Source: Pseudomonas brassicacearum subsp. neoaurantiaca
Lineage (GTDB): Bacteria; Pseudomonadota; Gammaproteobacteria; Pseudomonadales; Pseudomonadaceae
Length of the DNA: 64,000 nt
Assembly (NCBI RefSeq): GCF_013608025.1
Contig: NZ_VDLV01000044.1
Location: 67,345 to 131,344 of the forward strand
Reading direction: 5' to 3'
Part shown: piece after piece, positions 10,026 through 18,428 of the stretch
Layout of the letters: each line of letters begins with the position of its first letter
Position numbering within the stretch: position 1 is the first letter of the stretch
Position numbers and translations under genes: made by a program
Notes under the pieces: generated by a model
The model's input: only the letters and a program-made list of their open reading frames with translations
Databases searched by the model: none
Told to the model about the DNA's origin: nothing

Positions 10026-10880
10026 ATGAAGATGCGACGACTCTTGGGCGCAGGTGCCGCACTGGTACTGGCGATCAGCTCCACCTTGGCCAGCGCCGAG
10101 AACAAAACCCTGAGCATTGGCTACGTTGATGGCTGGTCCGACAGCGTCGCCACCACGCACGTGGCCGCCGAAGTCATCCAGCAGAAACTCGGCTATGACG
10201 TGAAGTTGCAAGCCGTCGCGACCGGGATCATGTGGCAGGGCGTGGCCACCGGCAAGCTCGATGCAATGCTCTCGGCCTGGCTGCCAGTGACCCACGGCGA
10301 CTATTGGACCAAGAACAAGGATCAGGTGGTCGACTACGGCCCGAACTTCAAGGACGCCAAGATCGGCTTGATCGTGCCTGAGTACGTCAAGGCCAAATCC
10401 CTCGAAGACCTGAAGACCGACGATTCCTTCAAGAAGCGCATCGTTGGCATCGACGCCGGTTCAGGCGTGATGCTCAAGACCGAACAGGCCATCAAGGACT
10501 ACGACCTGACCGGCTATCAACTCAAGGCCAGCTCCGGCGCCGGCATGATTGCCGAGCTGACCCGGGCCGAGAAAAAGAACGAGTCCATCGCCGTCACCGG
10601 TTGGGTGCCGCACTGGATGTTCGCCAAGTGGAAACTGCGCTTCCTGGAAGACCCGAAAGGCGTCTATGGCGCAGCTGAGACGGTAAACAGCATCGGCAGC
10701 AAAGGCCTGGAAGCCAAGGCGCCGGAAGTCGCTGCATTCCTGAAGAAATTCCAATGGTCTTCGAAAGACGAAATCGGTGAAGTCATGCTGGCGATCCAGG
10801 AAGGCGCCAAGCCGGAAGCCGCTGCCAAGGATTGGGTTGCCAAGCACCCGGACCGCGTGAAGGAGTGGACCGGCAAGTAA
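10026..10880 (+). CDS. betX: Glycine betaine/quaternary ammonium substrate-binding protein (BetX-like)
   Basis: 284 aa, periplasmic, signal peptide ending ASTLASA-like (TLASAEN). It belongs to the OpuAC/ProX-type binding proteins: LSIGYVDGWSDSVATTHVAA, a tryptophan-rich ligand pocket (WQGV, AWLPVTHGDYW, GWVPHWMFAKWKLRFLEDP). There is no permease or ATPase beside it. In P. aeruginosa an orphan binding protein, BetX (PA3236), sits next to a DUF485/ActP pair and serves the remote Cbc transporter; the same neighbourhood is seen here. The name is therefore by family and synteny; betaine versus choline or carnitine specificity is inferred. Confidence 0.85.
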   Translation: MKMRRLLGAGAALVLAISSTLASAENKTLSIGYVDGWSDSVATTHVAAEVIQQKLGYDVKLQAVATGIMWQGVATGKLDAMLSAWLPVTHGDYWTKNKDQVVDYGPNFKDAKIGLIVPEYVKAKSLEDLKTDDSFKKRIVGIDAGSGVMLKTEQAIKDYDLTGYQLKASSGAGMIAELTRAEKKNESIAVTGWVPHWMFAKWKLRFLEDPKGVYGAAETVNSIGSKGLEAKAPEVAAFLKKFQWSSKDEIGEVMLAIQEGAKPEAAAKDWVAKHPDRVKEWTGK

Positions 10881-10903
10881 TCGGCCTGGTCTGACTGTTC
10901 CGA

Positions 10904-10936
10904 AAACCGCATGAGCTGGAGGCATGCGGTTTTTTT
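10904..10936 (+). terminator. Rho-independent terminator after betX
   Basis: Ten-base-pair stem AAACCGCATG / CATGCGGTTT with a 9-nt loop, followed by a run of seven T. Confidence 0.92.
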
Positions 10937-10966
10937 GTGCGTGCGATTCCTGAATTTTCCACTAAA

Positions 10967-11062
10967 CCCTGTGGGAGCGAGCTTGCTCGCGATGATGGCG
11001 CAACATTCAACGCAGATGCAAACAGACACACCGCTATCGCGAGCAAGCTCGCTCCCACAGGG
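10967..11062. repeat. REP doublet (class 1)
   Basis: Inverted pair between the betX terminator and the DUF485 gene, with two good cores and about 50 bp between. Confidence 0.92.
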
Positions 11063-11187
11063 ATCGTTGCAAAAAACTGCGGAAAACTGGCAAAACCGTC
11101 ATGTCGTTCTAATACTAAGGTCGTCTGGAACCTGGCCTTGAGCCGCATAGAGTAGGGTCGTTCCAATTAAATCTGTGCTGCGAGGAT

Positions 11188-11195
11188 AAAAACAA
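11188..11195 (+). promoter_or_regulatory. Possible Hfq/Crc (CA-motif) site at the DUF485 start
   Basis: AAAAACAA directly abuts the ATG of the DUF485 gene and fits the AANAANAA pattern bound by Hfq/Crc in Pseudomonas catabolite repression. It would couple acetate uptake to carbon preference. A short motif, so chance is possible. Confidence 0.4.
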
Positions 11196-11506
11196 TGAAC
11201 GACAGCATTTACCTCTCGATTCAAAACAGCCCGCGCTTCAAGGAGCTGGTGAGAAAAAGGGAAAAGTTCGCCTGGATTCTCTCGGCGATCATGCTAGGGC
11301 TGTACTCCGGCTTCATCCTTCTGATTGCCTATGGGCCGCACATTCTCGGGGCGAAGATCACACCCGAGTCCACCATTACCTGGGGTATTCCCATCGGCGT
11401 CGGCCTGATTGTCTCGGCCTTCGTCCTGACCGGTATCTATGTGCGACGTGCCAATGGCGAGTTCGACGACCTGAACAATGCGATTCTCAAGGAGGCTCAG
11501 CAATGA
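11195..11506 (+). CDS. yjcH: DUF485 membrane protein (YjcH-like), ActP partner
   Basis: 103 aa with two membrane helices (roughly residues 25-47 and 63-85). SPRFKELVRKREKFAWILS is the DUF485 signature. In enterobacteria the homologue YjcH is co-transcribed with acs and actP. Here it overlaps actP by 4 bases (ATGA), so translation is coupled. GAGG precedes the ATG. The small protein is thought to accompany the acetate permease, but its role is not defined. No acs gene is in the window. Confidence 0.92.
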   Translation: MNDSIYLSIQNSPRFKELVRKREKFAWILSAIMLGLYSGFILLIAYGPHILGAKITPESTITWGIPIGVGLIVSAFVLTGIYVRRANGEFDDLNNAILKEAQQ

Positions 11507-13161
11507 TCCGGCGCCTAATGGCTCTATTGAGCATCGCAGCGTTCGCTCCGGGCGCCTGGGCGGCTGAAGCCCTGACCGGTGCCGTGCAGAAGCAACCCCT
11601 CAACGTCGCTGCTATCCTGATGTTCGTGGCCTTTGTGGGCGCGACCCTCTACATCACCTACTGGGCATCCAAGAAAAACAACTCGGCCTCCGACTACTAT
11701 GCGGCCGGCGGCAAGATCACAGGCTTCCAGAACGGCCTGGCGATTGCCGGTGACTACATGTCGGCGGCGTCCTTCCTGGGGATTTCCGCGCTGGTGTTCG
11801 CGTCTGGTTATGACGGTCTGATCTACTCCATCGGTTTCCTGGTGGGCTGGCCGATTATTCTGTTCCTGATCGCCGAACGCCTGCGTAACCTGGGCAAATA
11901 CACCTTTGCCGACGTGGCGTCCTATCGCCTCGGGCAAACCCAGATCCGCAGTCTGTCCGCTTGCGGCTCGCTGGTGGTGGTGGCGTTCTACCTGATCGCG
12001 CAAATGGTCGGTGCCGGCAAGCTGATCCAGTTGCTGTTCGGTCTGGACTACCACGTTGCGGTGATCCTGGTCGGCATACTGATGTGCCTCTACGTGTTGT
12101 TCGGCGGCATGCTGGCGACCACTTGGGTACAGATCATCAAGGCTGTGCTGTTGCTGTCGGGTGCTTCGTTCATGGCCTTGATGGTCATGAAGCACGTCGG
12201 CTTCGACTTCAACACGCTGTTTGCCGAAGCGGTCAAGGTTCACCCTAAAGGCGAGGCGATCATGAGCCCTGGTGGCTTGGTGAAAGATCCGATCTCGGCC
12301 TTCTCCCTGGGCTTGGCGCTGATGTTCGGTACCGCTGGCCTGCCACACATCCTGATGCGCTTCTTCACCGTGAGCGACGCCAAGGAAGCTCGCAAGAGCG
12401 TGCTGTATGCCACTGGCTTTATCGGTTACTTCTACATCCTGACCTTCATCATCGGCTTTGGCGCAATCCTGTTGGTCAGTACCAACCCGGCGTTCAAGGA
12501 CGCGGCAGGTGCCTTGCTGGGCGGCAACAACATGGCGGCGGTGCACCTGGCCAACGCGGTGGGCGGCAGCATCTTCCTGGGTTTCATCTCGGCGGTGGCG
12601 TTCGCGACGATCCTGGCGGTAGTCGCAGGCCTGACCCTGGCCGGTGCCTCGGCGGTGTCCCACGACCTGTATGCCAGCGTGATCAAGAAAGGCAAGGCCA
12701 ACGAGAAGGATGAGATTCGCGTCTCGAAAATCACCACCATTGCCCTGGCAGTGCTGGCGATCGGCCTTGGCATCCTGTTCGAGAAGCAGAACATCGCGTT
12801 CATGGTGGGCCTGGCGTTCTCCATCGCGGCGAGCTGCAACTTCCCGGTATTGCTGCTTTCGATGTACTGGAAGAAGCTGACCACCCGTGGCGCCATGATT
12901 GGTGGCTGGCTGGGCCTGGTCAGTGCGGTGGGCCTGATGATCCTCGGCCCGACCATCTGGGTGCAGATCATGGGTCACGAGAAGGCGATCTTCCCGTATG
13001 AATACCCTGCGCTGTTCTCGATGATCATCGCGTTTGTCGGCATCTGGTTCTTCTCCATCACCGACAAGTCGGCTGAAGGCGCCAACGAGCGGGCGCTGTT
13101 CTTCCCGCAATTCGTGCGTTCGCAGACTGGCCTGGGGGCGAGTGGGGCGGTTAATCACTGA
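11503..13161 (+). CDS. actP: Acetate/monocarboxylate:cation symporter ActP
   Basis: 552 aa, a sodium:solute symporter of the inner membrane, close to the 549 aa of E. coli ActP. A cleavable-looking N-terminal segment (MIRRLMALLSIAAFAPGAWA) is followed by about 13 hydrophobic helices. Family motifs: SASDYYAAGGKITGFQNGLA, GDYMSAASFLGISALVF, FGTAGLPHILMRFFTV and ASCNFPVLLLSMYWK. It takes up acetate and other short monocarboxylates. It overlaps the DUF485 gene and is followed by a terminator, so the two form a bicistronic unit. Confidence 0.95.
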   Translation: MIRRLMALLSIAAFAPGAWAAEALTGAVQKQPLNVAAILMFVAFVGATLYITYWASKKNNSASDYYAAGGKITGFQNGLAIAGDYMSAASFLGISALVFASGYDGLIYSIGFLVGWPIILFLIAERLRNLGKYTFADVASYRLGQTQIRSLSACGSLVVVAFYLIAQMVGAGKLIQLLFGLDYHVAVILVGILMCLYVLFGGMLATTWVQIIKAVLLLSGASFMALMVMKHVGFDFNTLFAEAVKVHPKGEAIMSPGGLVKDPISAFSLGLALMFGTAGLPHILMRFFTVSDAKEARKSVLYATGFIGYFYILTFIIGFGAILLVSTNPAFKDAAGALLGGNNMAAVHLANAVGGSIFLGFISAVAFATILAVVAGLTLAGASAVSHDLYASVIKKGKANEKDEIRVSKITTIALAVLAIGLGILFEKQNIAFMVGLAFSIAASCNFPVLLLSMYWKKLTTRGAMIGGWLGLVSAVGLMILGPTIWVQIMGHEKAIFPYEYPALFSMIIAFVGIWFFSITDKSAEGANERALFFPQFVRSQTGLGASGAVNH

Positions 13162-13194
13162 GGCGGTAAGTTGTAAGGGTAGTGATTGAAGAGG

Positions 13195-13225
13195 TACCCC
13201 GGTCGAGAGGCCGGGGTATTTTTTT
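13195..13225 (+). terminator. Rho-independent terminator after actP
   Basis: Stem TACCCCGG / CCGGGGTA with an 8-nt loop, followed by T-rich sequence ATTTTTTTG. Confidence 0.92.
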
Positions 13226-13256
13226 GCATGGATATTTGTGTTGTCTGTGAGGGCGC

Positions 13257-13322
13257 TTTCGCGAGCAGGCTCGCTCCTACAGTGGAATGCGATCCTTGTG
13301 GGAGCGAGCCTGCTCGCGAAGA
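13257..13322. repeat. REP doublet (class 1, AGGCTC variant)
   Basis: Compact inverted pair TTCGCGAGCAGGCTCGCTCC and GGGAGCGAGCCTGCTCGCGA between the convergent actP and gltA terminators. Confidence 0.9.
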
Positions 13323-13352
13323 CGTCGGGTCCGGCACCGATACTTTGGAGGT

Positions 13353-13398
13353 ATAAACAAAACAGCCCCCGCTCTTATATAAGAAGCGGGGGCTGTTT
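13353..13398 (-). terminator. Terminator of gltA
   Basis: Fourteen-base stem AAACAGCCCCCGCT / AGCGGGGGCTGTTT. Read on the minus strand it is followed by TTTTGTTT. The loop is AT-rich and partly self-complementary. Confidence 0.9.
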
Positions 13399-13431
13399 CG
13401 GTGCAGCTTGGGATCTATTGCAAGGCAAGTC

Positions 13432-14721
13432 TTACTTGCGATCTTCCAGCTTGGTGATGTCACGCGACTCGTAGCCGGTGTACAGCTGGCGCGGGCGGCC
13501 GATCTTGTACGGGCTGGAGAGCATTTCCTTCCAGTGGGAGATCCAGCCGACGGTCCGCGCCAGGGCGAAGATCACGGTGAACATGCTGGTTGGAATGCCG
13601 ATCGCCTTGAGGATGATCCCCGAGTAGAAGTCGACGTTCGGGTACAGCGAGCGCTCGATGAAGTACGGGTCGGTCAGGGCGATCTCTTCCAGGCGCATGG
13701 CCAGTTCGAGTTGCGGATCGTTCTTGATCCCCAGTTCCTTGAGCACTTCGTCGCAGGTCTGCTTCATCACGGTGGCGCGCGGATCGCGGTTCTTGTAGAC
13801 CCGGTGACCGAAGCCCATCAGCTTGAACGGATCGTTCTTGTCCTTGGCCTTGGCGATGAACTTGTCGATGTTCGAGACATCGCCGATTTCATCGAGCATG
13901 GTCAGCACCGCTTCGTTCGCACCGCCGTGGGCAGGGCCCCAGAGCGCGGCGATACCGGCGGCGATACAGGCGAACGGGTTGGCACCCGACGAGCCGGCCA
14001 GGCGCACGGTGGACGTGGAGGCGTTCTGCTCGTGGTCGGCGTGGAGGATGAAGATCCGGTCCATGGCCTTGGCGAGCACCGGGCTGATCGGTTTGATCTC
14101 GCACGGGGTGTTGAACATCATATGCAGGAAGTTTTCTGCATAGGTCAGGTCGTTGCGCGGGTACATCATGGGCTGGCCCATGGAGTACTTGTAGACCATG
14201 GCTGCCAGGGTCGGCATCTTCGCCACCAGGCGGATCGCGGAGATTTCGCGATGCTGGGGGTTATTGATGTCCAGGGAGTCGTGGTAGAAGGCCGAGAGGG
14301 CGCCGACAACGCCGCACATGACGGCCATCGGGTGGGCATCGCGACGGAAACCGTTGAAGAACGTCTTCAACTGTTCGTGAACCATGGTGTGGTTCTTCAC
14401 GGTGCTGACGAACTGGGCCTTCTGCTCTGCGGTCGGCAGTTCGCCGTTGAGCAGCAGGTAGCAGGTTTCCAGGTAGTCCGATTTTTCAGCCAGTTGCTCG
14501 ATCGGGTAGCCGCGGTGCAGCAGGATGCCGTTGTCGCCGTCGATATAGGTGATTTTCGACTCGCACGAGGCGGTCGACATGAAACCCGGGTCAAAGGTGA
14601 AACGGCCCGTGGCCGTCAGGCCCCGTACGTCGATTACATCGGGACCAACGGTGCCGGTTAAAATGGGCAGCTCGACGGGGGCTGCGCCCTCGATGATCAA
14701 CTGCGCTTTTTTGTCAGCCAT
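13432..14721 (-). CDS. gltA: Citrate synthase (type II)
   Basis: 429 aa, the length of Gram-negative hexameric citrate synthase. It condenses acetyl-CoA and oxaloacetate. The N-terminal beta domain (MADKKAQLIIEG...ELPILTGTVGPDVIDV) marks the NADH-sensitive type II form. Active-site stretches are LHADHEQNASTSTVRL, LWGPAHGGANEAV and GFGHRVYKNRDPRA; the PNVDFYSGIILKAIG stretch holds the catalytic Asp. AGGAGG-like AGGAGGCC lies just upstream of the ATG. It is divergent from sdhCDAB with about 365 bp between starts and has its own promoter and terminator. Confidence 0.98.
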   Translation of the reverse strand: MADKKAQLIIEGAAPVELPILTGTVGPDVIDVRGLTATGRFTFDPGFMSTASCESKITYIDGDNGILLHRGYPIEQLAEKSDYLETCYLLLNGELPTAEQKAQFVSTVKNHTMVHEQLKTFFNGFRRDAHPMAVMCGVVGALSAFYHDSLDINNPQHREISAIRLVAKMPTLAAMVYKYSMGQPMMYPRNDLTYAENFLHMMFNTPCEIKPISPVLAKAMDRIFILHADHEQNASTSTVRLAGSSGANPFACIAAGIAALWGPAHGGANEAVLTMLDEIGDVSNIDKFIAKAKDKNDPFKLMGFGHRVYKNRDPRATVMKQTCDEVLKELGIKNDPQLELAMRLEEIALTDPYFIERSLYPNVDFYSGIILKAIGIPTSMFTVIFALARTVGWISHWKEMLSSPYKIGRPRQLYTGYESRDITKLEDRK

Positions 14722-14779
14722 GTGGCCTCCTATTAATGCTTGGAATCATCAGACAGACCCCCCACGCAGGGCCCGCACC

Positions 14780-14807
14780 ACTATAGTGAGATAAATCCGA
14801 ATGTCAA
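14780..14807 (-). promoter_or_regulatory. Sigma70-type promoter of gltA
   Basis: On the minus strand TTGACA (14802-14807), 16 bp, then TATAGT (14780-14785). The -10 lies about 60 bp upstream of the ATG. Confidence 0.75.
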
Positions 14808-14921
14808 TTTGCCTAAAGTCTTGCTCCAGAAGGCTTTAACCGGACTTTTTCCGCGAAATTGCCTGCCGTTTACGCCTTTTGCCGCGTATGTGCAATGCGC
14901 TATTAGGGGAAGGTGAACGCG

Positions 14922-14950
14922 TTGTCATTAGTAGCCTAACTGTCTATACT
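14922..14950 (+). promoter_or_regulatory. Sigma70-type promoter of sdhCDAB
   Basis: TTGTCA (14922-14927), 17 bp, TATACT (14945-14950). It leaves a leader of about 130 nt before sdhC, which is GC-rich and may be regulated. Confidence 0.75.
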
Positions 14951-15072
14951 CGGCCACCGACCGCCAGGGGCTTTTGGGCCTGCTTTCTTGGGGGTCGTCA
15001 CTCCCTGGGTGGTGAGTACCTGACCAGTGCGCGCCCCAACAACTTTGCCCTGATTGTTAGGGGCTCTTCAGT

Positions 15073-15090
15073 GTGAAAAAAAAGCCGTGA
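15073..15090 (+). promoter_or_regulatory. Five-codon leader ORF overlapping the sdhC start
   Basis: GTG AAA AAA AAG CCG TGA follows AGGGG at about 9 bases and ends in TGA overlapping the GTG of sdhC (GTGA). The sdhC GTG itself has no good Shine-Dalgarno at the usual distance. The tract is A8; one extra A would fuse it in frame with sdhC. Suggestive of coupling or slippage, not proven. Confidence 0.35.
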
Positions 15091-15461
15091 AAAGCCAACG
15101 ACCTGTAAACCTAGACCTAAGGACCATCAAACTCCCAGTCACTGCTTACACGTCCATTCTTCACCGTATTTCCGGTGTCATCCTCTTCGTCAGCCTGGCC
15201 ATCATGCTTTATGCATTGGACAAGTCGCTCGATTCGGAAGAAGGCTTCGGTCAGGTGAAAGCGTGTCTGACCAGTCCGCTAGCCAAGCTAGTGATTTGGG
15301 GCATCCTGTCCGCCTTGCTGTATCACTTGGTTGCCGGTGTGCGCCACTTGATCATGGACATGGGCATCGGTGAGACGCTGGAAGGCGGCAAGCTGGGCTC
15401 GAAAATCGTTATCGCCGTTTCCGTGGTGGTAATCGTTCTGGCAGGAGTCTGGATATGGTAA
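15087..15461 (+). CDS. sdhC: Succinate dehydrogenase cytochrome b556 subunit
   Basis: 124 aa, three membrane helices, anchor of complex II. VNLDLRTIKLPVTAYTSILHR matches the N-terminal family region; SILHRISG carries the Ser and Arg of the quinone site; LLYHLVAGVRHLIMD carries the haem-ligand His. I start at the GTG at 15087 because the following residues align with the conserved VKxQRPVNLDL start of E. coli SdhC; a TTG at 15054 would add 11 unsupported residues. First gene of a long operon through sucD. The start region is unusual (see the leader ORF at 15073). Confidence 0.93.
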   Translation: MKSQRPVNLDLRTIKLPVTAYTSILHRISGVILFVSLAIMLYALDKSLDSEEGFGQVKACLTSPLAKLVIWGILSALLYHLVAGVRHLIMDMGIGETLEGGKLGSKIVIAVSVVVIVLAGVWIW

Positions 15462-15823
15462 CCAACGTCACGAACCTCTCGCGTTCGGGCCTCTATGACT
15501 GGATGGCGCAGCGTGTGTCTGCGGTCGTTCTCGCGGCTTATTTCATTTTCCTGATCGGATATGTCGTAGCCAACCCCGGCCTGGGCTACGCCCAATGGCA
15601 TGAACTGTTTGCAAACAACTGGATGCGTATCTTCAGTCTGCTGGCACTTGTCGCACTGGGCGCCCACGCCTGGGTCGGCATGTGGACCATCGCGACCGAC
15701 TACCTGACGCAGATGGCGTTCGGCAAGTCGGCAACTGCCGTACGTTTCCTCTTCCAGGCAGTATGCGGCGTTGCGATGTTCGCTTACTTCGTCTGGGGCG
15801 TGCAGATTCTCTGGGGTATCTGA
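15455..15823 (+). CDS. sdhD: Succinate dehydrogenase membrane anchor subunit
   Basis: 122 aa with three helices. SRSGLYDWMAQRVSAVVLAAY is the typical N-terminus; LGAHAWVGMWTIATDYL contains the haem-side His and the Asp-Tyr pair by the quinone pocket. It overlaps sdhC by 7 bases and is 3 bp from sdhA, so it is tightly coupled in the sdhCDAB order. Confidence 0.95.
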   Translation: MVTNVTNLSRSGLYDWMAQRVSAVVLAAYFIFLIGYVVANPGLGYAQWHELFANNWMRIFSLLALVALGAHAWVGMWTIATDYLTQMAFGKSATAVRFLFQAVCGVAMFAYFVWGVQILWGI

Positions 15824-15826
15824 TTC

Positions 15827-17599
15827 ATGGCTAACATTCCAACGATTTCTTTCGACGCCATCATCATTGGTGGTGGCGGTGCTGGCATGCGCGCCGCGCT
15901 GCAACTGGCACAGGGCGGTCACAAGACTGCCGTGATCACCAAGGTTTTCCCGACGCGCTCGCACACCGTTTCCGCCCAGGGTGGCATCACCTGCGCCATC
16001 GCTTCGGCCGACCCGAACGATGACTGGCGCTGGCACATGTACGATACCGTCAAGGGTTCCGACTACATCGGTGACCAGGACGCTATCGAATACATGTGTC
16101 AGGAAGGCCCGGCCGCGGTGTTCGAGCTGGACCACATGGGCATGCCGTTCTCCCGTACCGAGCAAGGTCGTATCTACCAGCGTCCGTTCGGCGGGCAGTC
16201 CAAGGACTACGGCAAGGGCGGCCAGGCTGCGCGTACTTGCGCGGCGTCCGACCGTACCGGTCACGCGCTGCTGCACACCCTTTATCAGGGCAACCTGAAA
16301 GCCGGTACCACGTTCCTGAACGAGTACTACGCCGTTGACCTGGTGAAGAACCAGGACGGCGCCTTCGTCGGTGTGATCGCGATCTGCATCGAAACCGGCG
16401 AAACCACCTACATCCGCGCCAAGGCCACCGTACTGGCGACCGGCGGTGCAGGCCGTATCTACGCATCCACCACCAACGCCCTGATCAACACCGGTGACGG
16501 CGTCGGCATGGCCCTGCGTGCTGGCGTGCCGGTACAAGACATTGAAATGTGGCAGTTCCACCCAACCGGCATCGCCGGCGCCGGTGTACTGGTCACCGAA
16601 GGTTGCCGCGGTGAAGGCGGTTACCTGATCAACAAGCACGGCGAGCGTTTCATGGAACGTTATGCGCCGAACGCCAAGGACCTTGCCGGTCGTGACGTTG
16701 TAGCTCGTTCGATGGTTAAAGAGATCATCGCCGGCAACGGCTGTGGCCCGAATGGCGACCACGTGATGCTCAAGCTCGACCACCTGGGCGAGGAAGTGCT
16801 GCACAGCCGCCTGCCAGGTATCTGCGAACTGTCGAAGACTTTCGCACACGTCGACCCTGTCGTTGCGCCGGTTCCAGTGGTTCCAACCTGCCACTATATG
16901 ATGGGCGGCGTTGCCACCAACATTCATGGCCAGGCAATCACCCAGAACGGCGAAGGCGTGGACGAAATCATCCCTGGCCTGTTCGCAGTGGGTGAAGTGG
17001 CCTGCGTATCGGTCCACGGTGCCAACCGCCTGGGCGGCAACTCGCTGCTCGACCTGGTGGTCTTCGGTCGCGCTGCCGGCCTGCACCTGGAAAAAGCGCT
17101 GTCCGACGGCATCGAATATGACGATGCCACCGACGCCAACATCGAAGCCGCCCTGGCGCGTCTGTCCGCTCTGAACGAGCGTACCGAAGGCGAAGACGTG
17201 GCAACCCTGCGTCGCGAGTTGCAAAACTGCATGCAGAACTACTTCGGTGTGTTCCGTACCGGCGAATACATGCAGAAGGGTATTGCCCAGCTCGCACAAT
17301 TGCGTGAACGAATCGCCAACGTGAAGATCAACGATAAGTCGCAGGCGTTCAACACTGCCCGTATCGAAGCGCTGGAGTTGCAGAACCTGCTGGAAGTGGC
17401 CGAAGCCACCGCCATCGCCGCAGAAGTGCGTAAAGAGTCCCGTGGTGCCCACGCCCGCGAAGACTTCGAAGACCGTGACGACGAAAACTGGCTGTGCCAC
17501 ACCTTGTACTTCCCGGGTGAAAAACGCGTCGCCAAGCGTGCCGTGAACTTCTCGCCGAAGACTGTTCCGACTTTCGAACCAAAAGTCCGGACTTATTAA
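15827..17599 (+). CDS. sdhA: Succinate dehydrogenase flavoprotein subunit
   Basis: 590 aa, covalent-FAD subunit that oxidises succinate to fumarate on the cytosolic face. FAD-binding GGGGAGMRAALQLAQGG, the flavin-linked His in FPTRSHTVSAQGGI, active-site HPTGIAGAGVLVTEGCRGEG, and CHYMMGGVATNIHGQ; VHGANRLGGNSLLDLVVFGR near the end of the FAD domain. The C-terminus DDENWLCHTLYFPGEKRV is typical. Eleven bases separate its stop from the sdhB ATG. Confidence 0.98.
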   Translation: MANIPTISFDAIIIGGGGAGMRAALQLAQGGHKTAVITKVFPTRSHTVSAQGGITCAIASADPNDDWRWHMYDTVKGSDYIGDQDAIEYMCQEGPAAVFELDHMGMPFSRTEQGRIYQRPFGGQSKDYGKGGQAARTCAASDRTGHALLHTLYQGNLKAGTTFLNEYYAVDLVKNQDGAFVGVIAICIETGETTYIRAKATVLATGGAGRIYASTTNALINTGDGVGMALRAGVPVQDIEMWQFHPTGIAGAGVLVTEGCRGEGGYLINKHGERFMERYAPNAKDLAGRDVVARSMVKEIIAGNGCGPNGDHVMLKLDHLGEEVLHSRLPGICELSKTFAHVDPVVAPVPVVPTCHYMMGGVATNIHGQAITQNGEGVDEIIPGLFAVGEVACVSVHGANRLGGNSLLDLVVFGRAAGLHLEKALSDGIEYDDATDANIEAALARLSALNERTEGEDVATLRRELQNCMQNYFGVFRTGEYMQKGIAQLAQLRERIANVKINDKSQAFNTARIEALELQNLLEVAEATAIAAEVRKESRGAHAREDFEDRDDENWLCHTLYFPGEKRVAKRAVNFSPKTVPTFEPKVRTY

Positions 17600-17610
17600 G
17601 GGTGACCGCT

Positions 17611-18315
17611 ATGTTGCAAGTCAGTGTTTATCGCTACAACCCTGATCAGGACGCCGCGCCGTTCATGCAGGACTTCCAGGTCGATACCGGTGGTAAAGAC
17701 CTGATGGTGCTGGACGTGCTGGCCTTGATCAAAGAGCAGGACGAAGGTTTCTCCTATCGTCGCTCGTGCCGCGAGGGCGTTTGCGGCTCCGACGGCATGA
17801 ACATCAACGGCAAGAACGGCCTGGCCTGCATCACGCCGCTGTCGGCCGTGGTCAAGGGCAACAAGCTGATCGTTCGTCCGCTGCCAGGTTTGCCGGTCAT
17901 TCGTGACCTGGTCGTCGATATGAGCATCTTCTACAAGCAATACGAGAAGGTGAAGCCATTCCTGCAGAACGACACGCCGGCTCCGGCCATCGAGCGTCTG
18001 CAGTCCCCTGAAGAGCGTGAAAAGCTCGACGGTCTGTACGAGTGCATCCTGTGCGCTTGCTGCTCGACCTCGTGCCCATCCTTCTGGTGGAACCCGGACA
18101 AGTTCCTGGGCCCGGCCGCCCTGCTGCAAGCGTACCGCTTCCTGGCAGACAGCCGTGATACCAAGACGTCCGAGCGTCTGGCCGCACTGGATGACCCGTT
18201 CAGCGTATTCCGCTGCCGCGGGATCATGAACTGCGTCAACGTCTGCCCGAAAGGCCTGAACCCGACTAAGGCCATCGGTCACGTACGTAACATGCTGCTG
18301 CAAAACGGCGTGTGA
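17611..18315 (+). CDS. sdhB: Succinate dehydrogenase iron-sulfur subunit
   Basis: 234 aa. The 2Fe-2S domain has SCREGVCGSDGMNINGKNGL...C; the 4Fe-4S and 3Fe-4S clusters are in CILCACCSTSCPSFWW and CRGIMNCVNVCPKGLNP. It carries electrons from SdhA to quinone. The ATG at 17611 is taken since AAGGG lies about 8 bases upstream and MLQVSVYRYNP matches the family; a GTG 9 bases earlier overlaps that site. It is followed by a structured spacer before sucA. Confidence 0.97.
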   Translation: MLQVSVYRYNPDQDAAPFMQDFQVDTGGKDLMVLDVLALIKEQDEGFSYRRSCREGVCGSDGMNINGKNGLACITPLSAVVKGNKLIVRPLPGLPVIRDLVVDMSIFYKQYEKVKPFLQNDTPAPAIERLQSPEEREKLDGLYECILCACCSTSCPSFWWNPDKFLGPAALLQAYRFLADSRDTKTSERLAALDDPFSVFRCRGIMNCVNVCPKGLNPTKAIGHVRNMLLQNGV

Positions 18316-18322
18316 TTCAGCT

Positions 18323-18379
18323 GCTGTACCCGTAGAACCGCTGTACCCGTAGAGGCGAGGGCGTGGGCTTCAACCCACG
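18323..18379 (+). repeat. Direct repeat and hairpin in the sdhB-sucA spacer
   Basis: GCTGTACCCGTAGA occurs twice, 17 bp apart (18323-18336 and 18340-18353). A 6-bp hairpin CGTGGG / CCCACG follows (18362-18379). Directly after is CTGG / CCAG around CTATAA. Function unknown. Confidence 0.6.
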
Positions 18380-18393
18380 TCCTGGCTATAACC

Positions 18394-18428
18394 AGAACAG
18401 CCGCTCACAAAGCGGCGGTTCTTATTTT
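18394..18428 (+). terminator. Terminator-like hairpin between sdhB and sucA
   Basis: Stem AGAAC.GCCGCT / AGCGGC.GTTCTT with a short CACAA loop, followed by ATTTT. The T tract is weak, so it may give partial termination or act as an mRNA end that protects sdhCDAB, lowering sucA relative to sdh. No clear promoter for sucA is seen after it. Confidence 0.65.

Noticed and set aside
10026..10880. Complete betaine ABC transporter operon
   Set aside because: Only the binding protein is present; a terminator follows and the next genes encode an acetate permease system.
11118..11150. Possible sigma54 promoter upstream of the DUF485 gene (TGGAACCTGGCCTTGA)
   Set aside because: The GG and GC dinucleotides are not at the required spacing.
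15323..17500. Very long antisense reading frame opposite sdhC/sdhD/sdhA (725 codons), with similar ones opposite sucA and sucB-lpdG
   Set aside because: These arise from GC-rich codon bias in highly expressed genes. They have no ribosome sites and no recognisable domains, and the sense genes are certain.
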